Below are positions 13,174 to 22,549 of a DNA stretch of 64,000 nucleotides, one piece after another. The stretch spans positions 62,001 to 126,000 of the forward strand of contig VCJN01000564.1 of NCBI GenBank assembly GCA_006384855.1, read 5' to 3'. The notes below the pieces were generated by a model that was given only the letters and a program-made list of their open reading frames with translations, had not been told where the DNA came from and ran no database searches. Every line of letters starts with the position of its first letter. Position 1 is the first letter of the stretch. Position numbers and translations under genes: made by a program. Source of the stretch: Tetraselmis striata. Lineage: Eukaryota > Chlorophyta > Chlorodendrophyceae > Chlorodendrales > Chlorodendraceae.

Positions 13174-14100
13174 TGGCGAGCATGGCATCAGTCCGCCTGC
13201 CTGCCGTGTCCGCACCTGCAGCCAGCCAGGCTGATGTTGGTCGGGACACCGAGGGATGCCAGCTCCGCAACGCCGGTGTCACTCACCATGCTTCAGAGGC
13301 ACAGACGAGGGCGGGGATGAGTGGACAGAGGCGGATTGGCACCAATACATACATTACATAATACATAATATAGTACATAATACAGACATACCAACATGCT
13401 CACCATATGTATGTATTGTTGTATTTATATATGAATTTATAGTCATATACAGGCATGTATATATCTATCGATATCCGTAAGGGGCTAGGAAATACAAACA
13501 GTAAGGGGGAGGGGCGGGGGGGGGGGGGGGGGGTGGCGGAATTGGCGCACCTGCAGCCGGCGAGGTTGATCCGCTTGAGGCTACTGAGCCGGGCGAGGCA
13601 TCCGAGCCCCGAATCCGTCACCTGGCAGCAGCCTGCCAGGCGCAGGCTAACGAGGGCGCTACGAGTACAAGAGCCCATGTGGCGCCGGTGTCAGTCTGCG
13701 TGAGCATTATGAACGACATTCACAGTTGCTACTGCCACTGTAGTCGTCTGCTAATATACCATCTGAAGAAGATTCTGATATCATTTTAGTAGTGCTGGCC
13801 TGTTAGCGCCACTACTACATCACAACTTGCTCAGTTCAAGCGGGTCGCAACTCTCTGGCCTGCCAACGGCTCCCGCTAGTGTTGTACAAATACTCCAGTG
13901 TAACTTCAAGATAAATACAGGAAACTATTTCACACAGGTTCCTCATTGATAGAAATCAATAGTTCCTCATTTAAAATAAGATGACGAATGTACCTTTCTG
14001 CAGCGGACAGTGCCTCCACGCACATAGCTCTTTCTTGGCTTCATATTGTTCTGCTGTTCGGGGTGTGTATGTTCGGGTAGTTGGATGTGTATGCTGTTGG

Positions 14101-14136
<36 letters not shown>

Positions 14137-15575
14137 GACCTGATGCGGGACAGGCATGCGGCGCCCGTGTCAGTGATCTTCAAGCAGCCGCCCAGGTTCA
14201 GGATCATCAGGCTTCGCATGGACGCCAGCGCCGCCGCTCCGAGGTCGGTCAGCTGGAAGCAGTGCCTGCCGGTGGCGGTCACGATTGGGGTGCCCGGGAA
14301 GACAACCTGGATGAGTCTAGCTGCGGCAAGGCAAGAGCATCGACTGCGCAATAATGATTTGAATCGTTAAGAAAGGGGGGCGCGGAGCTCTCACCCCAGG
14401 TCGAGCGATGTCAGAGCGGGCGCGACGGCCAGCCTGGCCAGGCCTTGGTCTGTGACGCCTTGACACTCGGCCAGCGACAAGAGAGCCAGCCGGGGGAGGG
14501 TGGCTAGCTCGCCTAGCGCCAGCTCGCCAATGCGCGGGCAGCGAACCAGCCTCACTGTCGTCAGCGCCGACAGTGACTTCATAGCCACGATGGTTTCCAC
14601 GCCGACGTCCTCCCAGCCGCTGACGTTGAGGGACTGAAGGGAATGGCAATGGCAGGTGGCATCAACTTCTTGTCAAGGGTGCGCCGCTCCGGGAGGGGGG
14701 GGGGTTATGTATATGGGATTCTTGCGAGCTTCTCGGGTTCGCACCTTGAGGTCGGTGAGGAGTGTGATGGCGCTGATGGCGCTGCTGGTCCGCCATGCGG
14801 ACTCGCAGCGGGATAGGTCCAGCGAAAGCAGCGCCGGAAACAGCGCGTTCACCATCGGCGCGTCGAACCTTCTCGGCTGCAGCACTTTCTGCCGGCAACA
14901 GCAACAGCCGCGACAGCACGCTGGTGAGCACACTGGGTTTCAGAGTTCGCAACCCTGCTGAGTTCACAACCCGAAGCAAGGTCGGCTTCGGAAGCCCAAA
15001 GACAGGAGCTATACATAATTTGGGAGATAGTCGCTTTGTACACACACGACGCACTGCGGGCGTACTTTACGAGGGCGTAATTTTCTCTATCCTCGGTAAA
15101 CTTTGGGTGCCCGACTCACTACCCGTGGGCTCAGCATCGTATCGACGGTATCTACTACTATTTCCCAATAAATAAACTGAGTTCTGCTCTCTCGTGCATT
15201 TATACCTGTAATATTCTACACATTAAAAATGATATCGCTGCTACAGATCATTATGCATTATTATAATATAAAACCCTCCTGTACCGGTCCGAATTTTAAA
15301 TGAAGGGCGACTCGCCGCGGGGTGAATGGGCGGGGGGGGGGGGGGGGGGGGGGGCTCGCCATGTTTTCGCGCTGCAGCTGCTGCCAGTATCGACACACTT
15401 GTCTGAAGCTCGCCTGATCTCGCGTACAGAGCTCCGACAGGATGCTAGCCAGGGCTGTGCTCGGCAGGTGGTGGTCCCAGGCGGAGCGCAAGTGGTGACG
15501 GTCGGGCGAGGCGGCGGCGGCGGAGCAGGACGACCTCTGCCGCGTCAGCACATCTCCCTCGCTTCCACCTCGCAC
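12470..15575 (-). CDS. F-box/leucine-rich-repeat protein (AMN1/FBXL type)
   Basis: Likely substrate-recognition subunit of an SCF ubiquitin ligase. Exons (complement): 15360-15575, 14745-14888 (or from 14876), 14395-14633, 14140-14265, 13551-13658, 13216-13290 and 12470-12926. These give about 454 residues. Exon 1 encodes an F-box (LPSTALASILSELC..., then VCRYWQQL). The rest is at least ten cysteine-containing LRRs of the form C..(V/I)TD.G(V/L)..LA.L..L..L.L. Four successive introns fall in phase 2 inside a repeat, and every junction restores an exact repeat (for example LAGC joined to RWVSDAGV), which strongly supports the model. Intron 1 appears to start with GC rather than GT, directly beside a long C tract on the coding strand. 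Other introns hold C runs and an AC/GT microsatellite. The target of the ligase cannot be read from sequence. Confidence 0.88.
13074..13168. repeat. (AC)n microsatellite in an F-box/LRR intron
   Basis: Imperfect CACTGACA units run into a pure AC tract of about 50 bases. It starts roughly 48 bases inside the last intron of the F-box/LRR gene (GT on the coding strand). Confidence 0.95.
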
Positions 15576-16417
15576 CCCCGCCGTCGGGGAGTAGAACCGC
15601 CTCCATTCTGTTGCTGACGGCGAGCCGCCGAAACCCTGATCTCGCCCCCAGTTGCATGTATCAATGCCACGCAGCAGGAATCCATTGCGGTCGGGGTTGA
15701 GGTCGCTCCCGGCGTCGTGGTGGGGGCGCTCGGAGGAGTCGGTGACGACTCGAAGTCCCGACGGACTTTCGCTTGGGTAGAAATTTATTTTACCCTGAGG
15801 ACGGGAGCGTCGAGACAGTCAGCGCAAGATGGCCGCGAGTTATTGAATCGTGTTCTGGCTACCGGTGCGGGAGAATCTGCGGCTGACGGCCTACGGATAG
15901 GTATGGTGGGCATGCACCTGGCGGTCGCATTTCTCGTCGAAGAGGCTGCGCGACGGCGAGGCCGGCGCGCCCTTCGTGCCCCGCAGGTCGTTCCCGCCAC
16001 TCCCGTCGAGATCGCAGAAGCACAGCATATGGCACGCTCGTGTCGTCCACACCGCCACAAAGTACAGCGGGTGATGCTGCACACCCTTCTCCACCCCCAT
16101 CGCCACGCCCATGGTGGCCCTTCGCCCGGAACGTCAAGCTGGGCGTTGCGTCTCCACCTTCTGCTGGCGAGGGTCCTATAGTGGTGACTGGCGACTATCT
16201 GCGTGTGTATATATGTGTTGAGTGCGGTTGGTCCCCCGTTTCACAGCAGCAGCTGCCTGATGAGGCAGGCCGGGCAGAGTACTAGGATGGAGCTACGAGC
16301 AGGAGTTAATGTACAAGCAGTCGCCACTCGTAGTATCACGAGGAGAGTACAGGGTACCTGTATTTCCACATACTTCCATGTACTTTCCACATAGTCTTCA
16401 AACTGGCGAGAATTGGT
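15576..16417. other. Interval between the F-box gene start and the gag-YR element
   Basis: Expected to hold the promoter of the minus-strand F-box/LRR gene. Open frames exist on both strands at 15717-16181 and 15859-16137, but they overlap and have Arg/Ala/Pro-rich composition without a recognisable domain. I do not call them genes. Confidence 0.35.
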
Positions 16418-16604
16418 ATGATCTAAACTAGTTTATGGGGTTTCCATCCTTGACCTAACCGCTTTTCAGCTACAAGTGCTGCGCAGTGGTACGGGAACTA
16501 GTAACTGTTGTTGCGCCCTTGTTGGGTGCAGCACGAGTAGACATAAAAGCAGCCAGAACAGCTGAGCCTGCCATCTTCCAGTTTTCGCTGCGTTCCACGC
16601 AGCG
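16418..16604 (+). repeat. Direct repeat A1 of the gag-YR element
   Basis: 187 bp, identical to 19334-19520. It ends in a small perfect hairpin at 16586-16604 with 7-bp arms CGCTGCG/CGCAGCG and a 5-base loop. As the 5' terminal repeat it should carry the promoter. Confidence 0.95.
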
Positions 16605-16717
16605 ATGTAAAAACTGTCTCGTAACCCGTTGCGAGCAAGGTCACCCCAGGTTGTTCAAGACCACACCCGGCTCGCCACCCGAGTGTGATATTCTCGTCCG
16701 TACGTCCGTGCGTTACT

Positions 16718-17593
16718 ATGTCAGATGGAGAAGAACCCGTCGTTGAGCCGACGCTGCAGTCGCTGAACGCAGATATGAGGGCCCAGTCTTCATTACTGCG
16801 AGAGCTGGCTACAGCTGTGGCACAATTGACGGCTCGTGATCGCGTTGTTGATGGAGAAGGGGCACATGGCTCCGGCTCAGGGCAGCGCTTCGCGAGACAG
16901 CCGACAGGCAGCGGGGGAGCCGCAGAGCGCCCCGACTTGCTAGAGCTAGCCCAGAGCGGCCGTGTCGGAGCAAAATCCGTGAGTGCCGAGGATGATTACC
17001 TCGCGGTGCCAGAGCTACTGCAGAGAGCAGAGTCTGGTTACGAGGCCGTTCGACCGGTCAGCCGAGTGCCTGGACTTTTCCCTTTGAGCACCGACCTAAC
17101 GAACGAGTACCTCAAGCAGGATGACCGGCGTCTGCCGGCCCAGGAGGAGTACTTGTGGATGTCGTGTTTCGGGGCCCACATGGCCGCCCTTTTCGTGGCG
17201 CTCGACGAGCTACTGCCCTACGTCCCTTCCAGCAACCAGGACTTCACCCCCTACCTCGCGAGAGCCCGGAACCACGCCGAGGCCATCGACAAGGCGTTTC
17301 GGTTTCGTTTGGCCTTCCTACGGAAGCTCAATGAGATCAAGCGTGTGCACGGTGACCAAGGTGTTCTGGATGTGCTGCGAGCTCAGCATTTTCAGCCTGC
17401 TTCGGAGCATCTGGGTTCCGCGATTTTTGGGGACCTCATGCGGGACTACGAGCGTCGTGTTTTCGAGGCGACCGTTGCCAGCAGCGCCAAGGCGACCGCT
17501 ACTTCTCGAGTGGCGGCTGCAGCTGCAGGTCGCGGGCGTGGGCGAGGACGTGGCGGCGGACGTGGACGTGGCCGCGAAGGTGAGCACGAGTGA
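16718..17593 (+). CDS. Gag-like protein of the gag-YR element
   Basis: 291 residues from the first ATG of the frame. There is no catalytic motif. An N-terminal helical stretch (LNADMRAQSSLLRELATAV) looks able to form a coiled coil. The middle is globular, and the C-terminus is a basic Gly-Arg tail (repeated GRGRG) of the kind used for RNA binding, followed by an acidic end. The position and the nucleic-acid-binding tail make it the likely structural protein. The stop at 17591-17593 is TGA followed by CGG, and the YR gene continues in the same frame, so an extended Gag-YR product by readthrough is possible. The collinear homologue at 42563-43120 supports a real gene. Gag is a positional name; no family match could be tested. 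Confidence 0.75.
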   Translation: MSDGEEPVVEPTLQSLNADMRAQSSLLRELATAVAQLTARDRVVDGEGAHGSGSGQRFARQPTGSGGAAERPDLLELAQSGRVGAKSVSAEDDYLAVPELLQRAESGYEAVRPVSRVPGLFPLSTDLTNEYLKQDDRRLPAQEEYLWMSCFGAHMAALFVALDELLPYVPSSNQDFTPYLARARNHAEAIDKAFRFRLAFLRKLNEIKRVHGDQGVLDVLRAQHFQPASEHLGSAIFGDLMRDYERRVFEATVASSAKATATSRVAAAAAGRGRGRGRGGGRGRGREGEHE

Positions 17594-17661
17594 CGGTGTG
17601 GGGCGCCGTTCGTCGGAGCTGCAGGAGCCTTGCGAGGCCACCTTTCGGTGACCGCCGCAAG
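17591..17661 (+). promoter_or_regulatory. Candidate stop-codon readthrough site between gag and YR
   Basis: The gag stop TGA (17591-17593) is followed by CGG, and the same frame stays open through the YR gene. A potential stem-loop starts 35 bases downstream (CTTGCG at 17629-17634 pairs with CGCAAG at 17656-17661, with further GGYCACC/GGTGACC pairing inside). TGA-CGG plus a 3' structure is a known readthrough arrangement in some RNA viruses. Use here is inferred. Confidence 0.4.
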
Positions 17662-19255
17662 GCGCACCCTTGCAGCTCAACGACGGGATGAGCGCCCTGT
17701 GTCAGGACCTGACCCCCCCACCTTACAGACTTCATTTAGACCTTCCTCGGTGCGGCGCTTCTTACAGCTACAGCCGAGTGCGGCTCAACCATCCGCACAC
17801 CTGCACATGGCGGCTCAACCATCCGCCTTTCTTACAACCCCATCTCTGCGTTCGTCGGTTGTTACACTACGAGTTACAACCGGTTCGCAACGACCAAGTT
17901 TCGCGCGTGTACGTTACGCACGGGACAGGCGCTATGAGCGCGAAGGGCGCGCGGGGCGGCCCTCCTACCTGAACCTAGCCCCGCAAACCCGTACTGAAGC
18001 TACTGCAAACCCGTCCAGCAACTACCGGCCAACCGCCGGGAACCTAACCGCTGCTGCCGAGTACTTTGCGAACAGTAGCCGTCCCGGTGGCACTCTGTCA
18101 GTAAAACGACGCACTTACGTAATCGACGAGCCCGCAGCTATCGCTCCGTGGGCTGCGTCACTGCGATCCCGACTACAGGACGCGTTCGGCTCAGACGAGC
18201 TAGGCCAGCGGACGCTCGACCTGCTCTCCAGCTCCCTCAGCGCTCAGACCCTCAAGAGCTACGCCGGCAGGTTGGCTCAGTTCGCTGAGTTCTGCCACGA
18301 CTCCGAGAACATCAGCCCGCTAGAGGCGACTACTGCTACTGTTGTTCGGTACGTTGCCTGGATCGGGGAGCGAGGGCATATCGCAGCTAAGTCGCTGCAG
18401 CCCTATCTGTCTGCCATCAACACCTTCTTCGAGCTGCACAACCTCGTCCCGATCGCCAAGGACAGCCTACACCTCACTTCGGCAAGACGTGGGTTAATGT
18501 TACGTCAGCGTCGACTGGACGCTGCCCCTTTGCGTGTCCCTCTGCCTGCGGATGTAGCTTACCGCTTCGTCTCAAAGGCCGAGCTAATTGTGTCTGCTCC
18601 TTACCCAGAGTCCCACCTCGACTACCGAGCCCTCTTGGCCTCGGTTGTCAACTTCCTGTTCTTTGCCAGGGGCCTTACTGGCGTCTCCTGTCGAGTGCAA
18701 GATGTGCATGTCGACACCTACAACATCACCTTGCAGATCTACCGCGAGAAGGGTCGCGCCGGCCGGCGGGGACCTGACGACCTGCGCGTACTTCTCCTTC
18801 CAGTGTCCGAGCACCCTCGAGTGGCACGCCTCTTGCGCTACTTCATCGACAACGTCCAGTCTGTCCCCCTGGTTACTGTTGGCTTGGCTACCTCCAACTT
18901 CTGGGCTGTCAATGTGGCTGAGCAGTCGAAACCTTGGACTGCTACTACGATGTCAGACTGGTTGTCTACAGCAGTCAGCCTAGTCAACGCTGCCCCCCCT
19001 GCTGGCACTTCCTGGACTTCACACAGTCTCCGCAAGGGCGCAGCCTCTGCAGCAAACGCCATTGGAACGCCACTGTCCCACATCCGCTACCAGGGCGGTT
19101 GGGCCACTAACTCTGATGTCGTTCTGGACTACATCGACCCCAACGTTCTTCCTTCTCCTGGCGCGTGGTTCTTCTTTGGACACATCGCCCCTCTCCGCCA
19201 CTTCCAAGTCCAACAGGACTCCGCAGCGGTGGCCTTCCCAGTGCCTCCTTCATGA
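17630..19255 (+). CDS. Tyrosine recombinase (integrase) of the gag-YR element
   Basis: Open frame of up to 541 residues. The first in-frame ATG is at 17807; alternatively the frame is entered from gag by readthrough. The N-terminal 150 residues are Ser/Pro/Gln-rich. Then comes a SAM-like core-binding domain (TLKSYAGRLAQFAEFC...SAINTFF) and the catalytic domain. The YR residues are all present: Arg at about 347 (FARGLTGVS), Lys about 374, the H-x-x-R box at 465-468 (HSLRKGAAS), the GGW turn (YQGGWATNSD) and the nucleophile Tyr about 501 (LDYIDP), numbering from 17630. The enzyme should cut and join DNA through a 3'-phosphotyrosine link and insert circular element DNA. It resembles DIRS/Ngaro-type YRs more than phage integrases. 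Complete and probably functional. Confidence 0.92.
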   Translation: MRGHLSVTAARRTLAAQRRDERPVSGPDPPTLQTSFRPSSVRRFLQLQPSAAQPSAHLHMAAQPSAFLTTPSLRSSVVTLRVTTGSQRPSFARVRYARDRRYEREGRAGRPSYLNLAPQTRTEATANPSSNYRPTAGNLTAAAEYFANSSRPGGTLSVKRRTYVIDEPAAIAPWAASLRSRLQDAFGSDELGQRTLDLLSSSLSAQTLKSYAGRLAQFAEFCHDSENISPLEATTATVVRYVAWIGERGHIAAKSLQPYLSAINTFFELHNLVPIAKDSLHLTSARRGLMLRQRRLDAAPLRVPLPADVAYRFVSKAELIVSAPYPESHLDYRALLASVVNFLFFARGLTGVSCRVQDVHVDTYNITLQIYREKGRAGRRGPDDLRVLLLPVSEHPRVARLLRYFIDNVQSVPLVTVGLATSNFWAVNVAEQSKPWTATTMSDWLSTAVSLVNAAPPAGTSWTSHSLRKGAASAANAIGTPLSHIRYQGGWATNSDVVLDYIDPNVLPSPGAWFFFGHIAPLRHFQVQQDSAAVAFPVPPS

Positions 19256-19309
19256 CTTGGCGCTACCCCTTCTCCGTCAATCCCCCGCTCTCTCCGTTCG
19301 CTCAAGACT

Positions 19310-19334
19310 GGCAAAACCAGACTCAACTTTGAAA
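19310..19334 (+). repeat. Repeat B1 core of the gag-YR element
   Basis: 25 bp beginning GGCAAAACCAGACTC. It recurs exactly at 19615-19639 and abuts A2 with one base of overlap, as expected if the circular form joins B to A. Confidence 0.9.
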
Positions 19335-19520
19335 TGATCTAAACTAGTTTATGGGGTTTCCATCCTTGACCTAACCGCTTTTCAGCTACAAGTGCTGCGC
19401 AGTGGTACGGGAACTAGTAACTGTTGTTGCGCCCTTGTTGGGTGCAGCACGAGTAGACATAAAAGCAGCCAGAACAGCTGAGCCTGCCATCTTCCAGTTT
19501 TCGCTGCGTTCCACGCAGCG
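19334..19520 (+). repeat. Direct repeat A2 of the gag-YR element
   Basis: Identical over all 187 bp to A1, including the terminal hairpin (19502-19520). It lies inside the 3' end, flanked by B1 and B2, which excludes an ordinary LTR layout. Confidence 0.95.
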
Positions 19521-19614
19521 CCCCCCCTGACTCCGTTTTCCCTCCACGCTTTTCGCTAAACCTTCCTGCCAATTTCGGCTCTTGACCGTGTAAAACAGCC
19601 TGCGCGACCTTTTT

Positions 19615-19639
19615 GGCAAAACCAGACTCAACTTTGAAA
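19615..19639 (+). repeat. Repeat B2 core, proposed right end of the gag-YR element
   Basis: Exact second copy of the 25-bp B core. The preceding 94 bases (19521-19614) have no counterpart upstream of B1, so B1 is either shortened or only the core is required. Confidence 0.8.
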
Positions 19640-20416
19640 CGACACGTATTTTTCAGATACGGGTAGGCAGAGTCGCTAGCGCGTAGTTGCTTGGGGCTTC
19701 TTCAGTGCCGTCATCTGCAACATTTTCAAAAATTGCAACGGACAACCAGGGACAGCCGGACAACAGTCGAACTTCGGTCAAATGGTACTGGTACCACCAG
19801 GTGGCGACAACAGAGTCGTCATGATTTTAAAAAAGTGATAGCGACTGGTGCGACCTGTAGCGAGGAAATCCTTACCGTTACTACGTTACTACCTGTCGTA
19901 GCGACAATAAAAATTAGCGAAGTATAGCCGCTAGTGTAGCCAGTGGTAGCGTACTGATGAGAAATTGTCGCGCTGCTTAATCGCGCCGGACACCGTGAAC
20001 TCGTACGAGTACAGGTAATATAGCCTTCTGCTGCTAGCTCATGTAAGTACAGGTAATCGCCGCGCCCCCAGGGCTACTACAGGTACTGCCTACTGGTGAA
20101 ACCCTTGCAGCGTCTCTGTGTAGCACTAGAGCAGTTGTGTCGACAGGCGGCGCCATACGAAAGAAGCATGAAAGTAGTCATAGCCAGCGACTGTACATAA
20201 CGCAATGCAGGGCGTGCAACCTAATCAAATGAATTAATACACTGTCCGGTCTGGGCTTAGATGGCATATGCATCATGCGTCCGCGGCTCCGTCCGCCCGC
20301 CCTGCTCCGGTGACCGTTGGGTACGGGGTTTAGAATTCGTGAGGGCACCCGCCCCGCACCCGCCGCGAAGAAATGAAAAAATAAAAGCAGCAGTGAGGGT
20401 ATGTAGCGACTAAGTC
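19640..20416. other. Interval without recognised gene
   Basis: Short frames only. Several close GGTACTGGTACC-like and AGTACAGGTA words occur, but no clear repeat array. Nothing further seen. Confidence 0.35.
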
Positions 20417-20523
20417 TGCATTTCATTTTCGGCCGTAACCGCAAATAATGATTACATGTGCTAGACGCAACATACAAGAAATCCACACAGAAATCCAGAG
20501 GGAAATCCAGAAGGAAATCCAGC

Positions 20524-20565
20524 TACGGGTACGGGTACGGGTACGGGTACGGGTACGGGTACGGG
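20524..20565 (+). repeat. (TACGGG)7 hexanucleotide array
   Basis: Seven perfect tandem copies plus a partial one. It is preceded by four imperfect GAAATCCA(C/G)A units at about 20478-20522. The hexamer is not a known green-plant telomere repeat. Confidence 0.95.
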
Positions 20566-21112
20566 TACGAATTTACGGTTGCGGCTCGCGAGTACACTAC
20601 GCGTCAAAATAAATGGCAAACCCTAGTCGGAGTAGGGTTCGTGCTCATGTGCAATCGAAGCTGGATGCGCCACATATAATAGGGGGGTGTTTTGGGTAGG
20701 AGTGTTGGCTACAAGCCCCATATTTTACATTGAATTGATTGGGCCTTGTACATTGAGATGTACGTAGATGTAAAAACCACACACGAATTTCGCGAGTCTT
20801 GAGTTTTCATAGGCACAAATAATCATAAACATATTCCTAGGCGCCAAAGTGTGGCGGGTCTTTGGCATGGCTCTGTAGCAATCGACTGCCCATCCATGTG
20901 CTCAGATGGCACCGCGGCCGATCCCGCATCGCGTCTTCTTGCCGCTCGTAATGCGCGCGTACATTGACGTTACACAATTGTTACACGTGTCGCGATGCAC
21001 GTACTCGCGTAGGCGGCCATTCTTTGTGTAACGAGACCGCGAAAATTTTGGCAACCGATGCATGTGGTAGTGCACGACTACCTCTACACGGTGGGGCAAA
21101 GCATGTATCCAA

Positions 21113-21149
21113 CTCTTACGGCGCGCGCCGCAGGCGCGCGCCGTAAGAG
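21113..21149. repeat. Perfect inverted repeat, 17-bp arms with 3-base loop
   Basis: CTCTTACGGCGCGCGCC at 21113-21129 is followed by GCA and the exact reverse complement at 21133-21149. It would form a very stable hairpin in DNA or RNA. No T tract follows, and it is not next to a gene. Confidence 0.9.
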
Positions 21150-22046
21150 CAACTAAAAAACCCCCTAAGTCCAAATCCGTCATAGATGTCATATATTTCC
21201 ACCTAAATTGTACGATTTGAGCAATTGTTTTCGGACATTTCGGGTTAGGTAAACACCGGCAGGTCATCGCGCGTCACATGTTCGCGGGGTTTTCGAAATG
21301 GTTTCGGAATCGCAAAATACTCGCCAACTACCCCTGGAGTACCGTTTGCTTACCATTAATTTTGAAGCGTAGTGTAGTCGTAAACGCTGATGAACACGGA
21401 GTTGTATTATTGAGCCGTAACCGTAAACTGGCGGATTTGCGGCTCGAGGATTTGCGGCCGGCCTCGCTGGTCGCAAATATCGCAAGATTTACGATCGCCC
21501 TAAATATGGTTCACTGAGCCCTAAATCGAAGTGATACTTTACGCATAATATACATGTTCAGCACAATGTACAGGCCGGACGCAAAGGGTCGTAGTGGCCA
21601 GGCGGCGCCTGCTGCTTGCTGCTCGGCCCGGCACCAGCCCGGGCTCCATGGCGTGCTGAGGCTAGGCTCGTTTGAACGTTTGAACTCACAGGACTAAGGG
21701 GGTGCGGTCAAACGTCATTGACCTGGCTTCTCTGCCAGCCGTCCGCCCACATCGTGCCGTGGTGGGTGCTCACCCTACAACACTCCCAAGCGACTATTCG
21801 CGATGGCCAACAACCCCCCCCCCCCCCCCCCCCCCGCGCCTGCGCCGCCACGGCCGCAAGCCCCGCTTCTGGGCGCTACAGGTACGGGCATGGATGACGA
21901 TCTGTCTCCGTCCTGGCTCCCAGCCACTAGGTGGCAACGGCCGCCCGTAAGGGCGCGTCGCTCAGCGCAAGAAAGCTCGCCAGGAGGCGGCTGCTGACGC
22001 CGAAGAGGAAGACCCGGAGCGCCCCTCCAAGCGCAAGAGCGGCGGC

Positions 22047-22415
22047 GTGGCTTCCAGCACCGCTACCGGTGGCATGGCCCAAGACTCACTAGCGCCTACA
22101 GAGGATGACGAGGTGGACAAGGCGCTGAGTTACATCTCCAACGCTTTGCTGGGAGTGAAAGGATCACTGACCACCCAAGTCGTCCACATCAAAGAGCAAG
22201 CTGAGGCTGCGAAAAAGGCTGCAGCTGCAAAGGCTTGCAGCCCTCGAAGCTGTCAAACTGCAAATGCAATGCTTCCCACAGGTACCCCACAACACGCATT
22301 TGCATTGCAATCACTTTCTGAGCCGACAAGTATGTCCATGAACTTGGCCAACAATAGCGTTACCAGCAGCGATGTGCCTGCTATTGCAGCCCCTGCTGGA
22401 TTTACGTCAATGTAG
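22047..22415 (+). CDS. Unrecognised helical protein, possibly 3' part of a broken element gene
   Basis: 122-residue frame. It opens inside a Lys/Arg/Glu-rich stretch that is already in frame upstream (from about 21966), continues into a predicted amphipathic helix (DEVDKALSYISNALLGVKG, then EQAEAAKKAAAAKA) and ends with a Ser/Asn/Ala-rich tail. A Pro-rich frame starting at 21803 runs into the same region in another frame after a C run, so a length error or mutation in that run may have split one gene. Lies inside the inverted-repeat-bounded segment. No family recognised; coding status uncertain. Confidence 0.3.
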   Translation: MASSTATGGMAQDSLAPTEDDEVDKALSYISNALLGVKGSLTTQVVHIKEQAEAAKKAAAAKACSPRSCQTANAMLPTGTPQHAFALQSLSEPTSMSMNLANNSVTSSDVPAIAAPAGFTSM

Positions 22416-22549
22416 TTGTGTCACGCACGTTGTAACGATGCTACCCCTCCCTCGCTAATTACTATATATTTGAAATTGCTGCCTCTTGTCCATCTGTCCT
22501 GTCCCTACCGCATCACTACTCGGCGTATCTCCTACAGTTGCATCAGATT

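Larger units (their letters stand above)
16418..19639 (+). mobile_element. Gag-tyrosine recombinase element with split direct repeats, RT-less, apparently intact
   Basis: The order is A1 (16418-16604), gag-like frame, YR frame, B1 (19310-19334), A2 (19334-19520), B2 (ending at 19639). A1 and A2 are 187 bp and identical. B1 and B2 share a 25-bp core. The A1-ORFs-B1-A2-B2 order is the split-direct-repeat layout known from PAT and Ngaro elements of the DIRS order, which replicate through RNA and integrate by YR. Unlike them, there is no reverse transcriptase or RNase H between the two frames: gag ends and YR follows immediately. Identical repeats and open frames suggest a recent insertion. The outer boundary at 19639 is inferred from the repeat. 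No target-site duplication was seen, as expected for YR elements. Confidence 0.85.

Noticed and set aside
15717-16181. 154-codon plus-strand frame between the F-box gene and the gag-YR element
   Set aside because: Competes with two minus-strand frames over the same bases; none has a domain or convincing splice signals.
16418-19520. Ordinary LTR retrotransposon bounded by the 187-bp repeats
   Set aside because: The right copy is not terminal: a B core lies on both sides of it, no TG..CA ends or primer-binding site were seen, and the enzyme is a tyrosine recombinase, not a DDE integrase.
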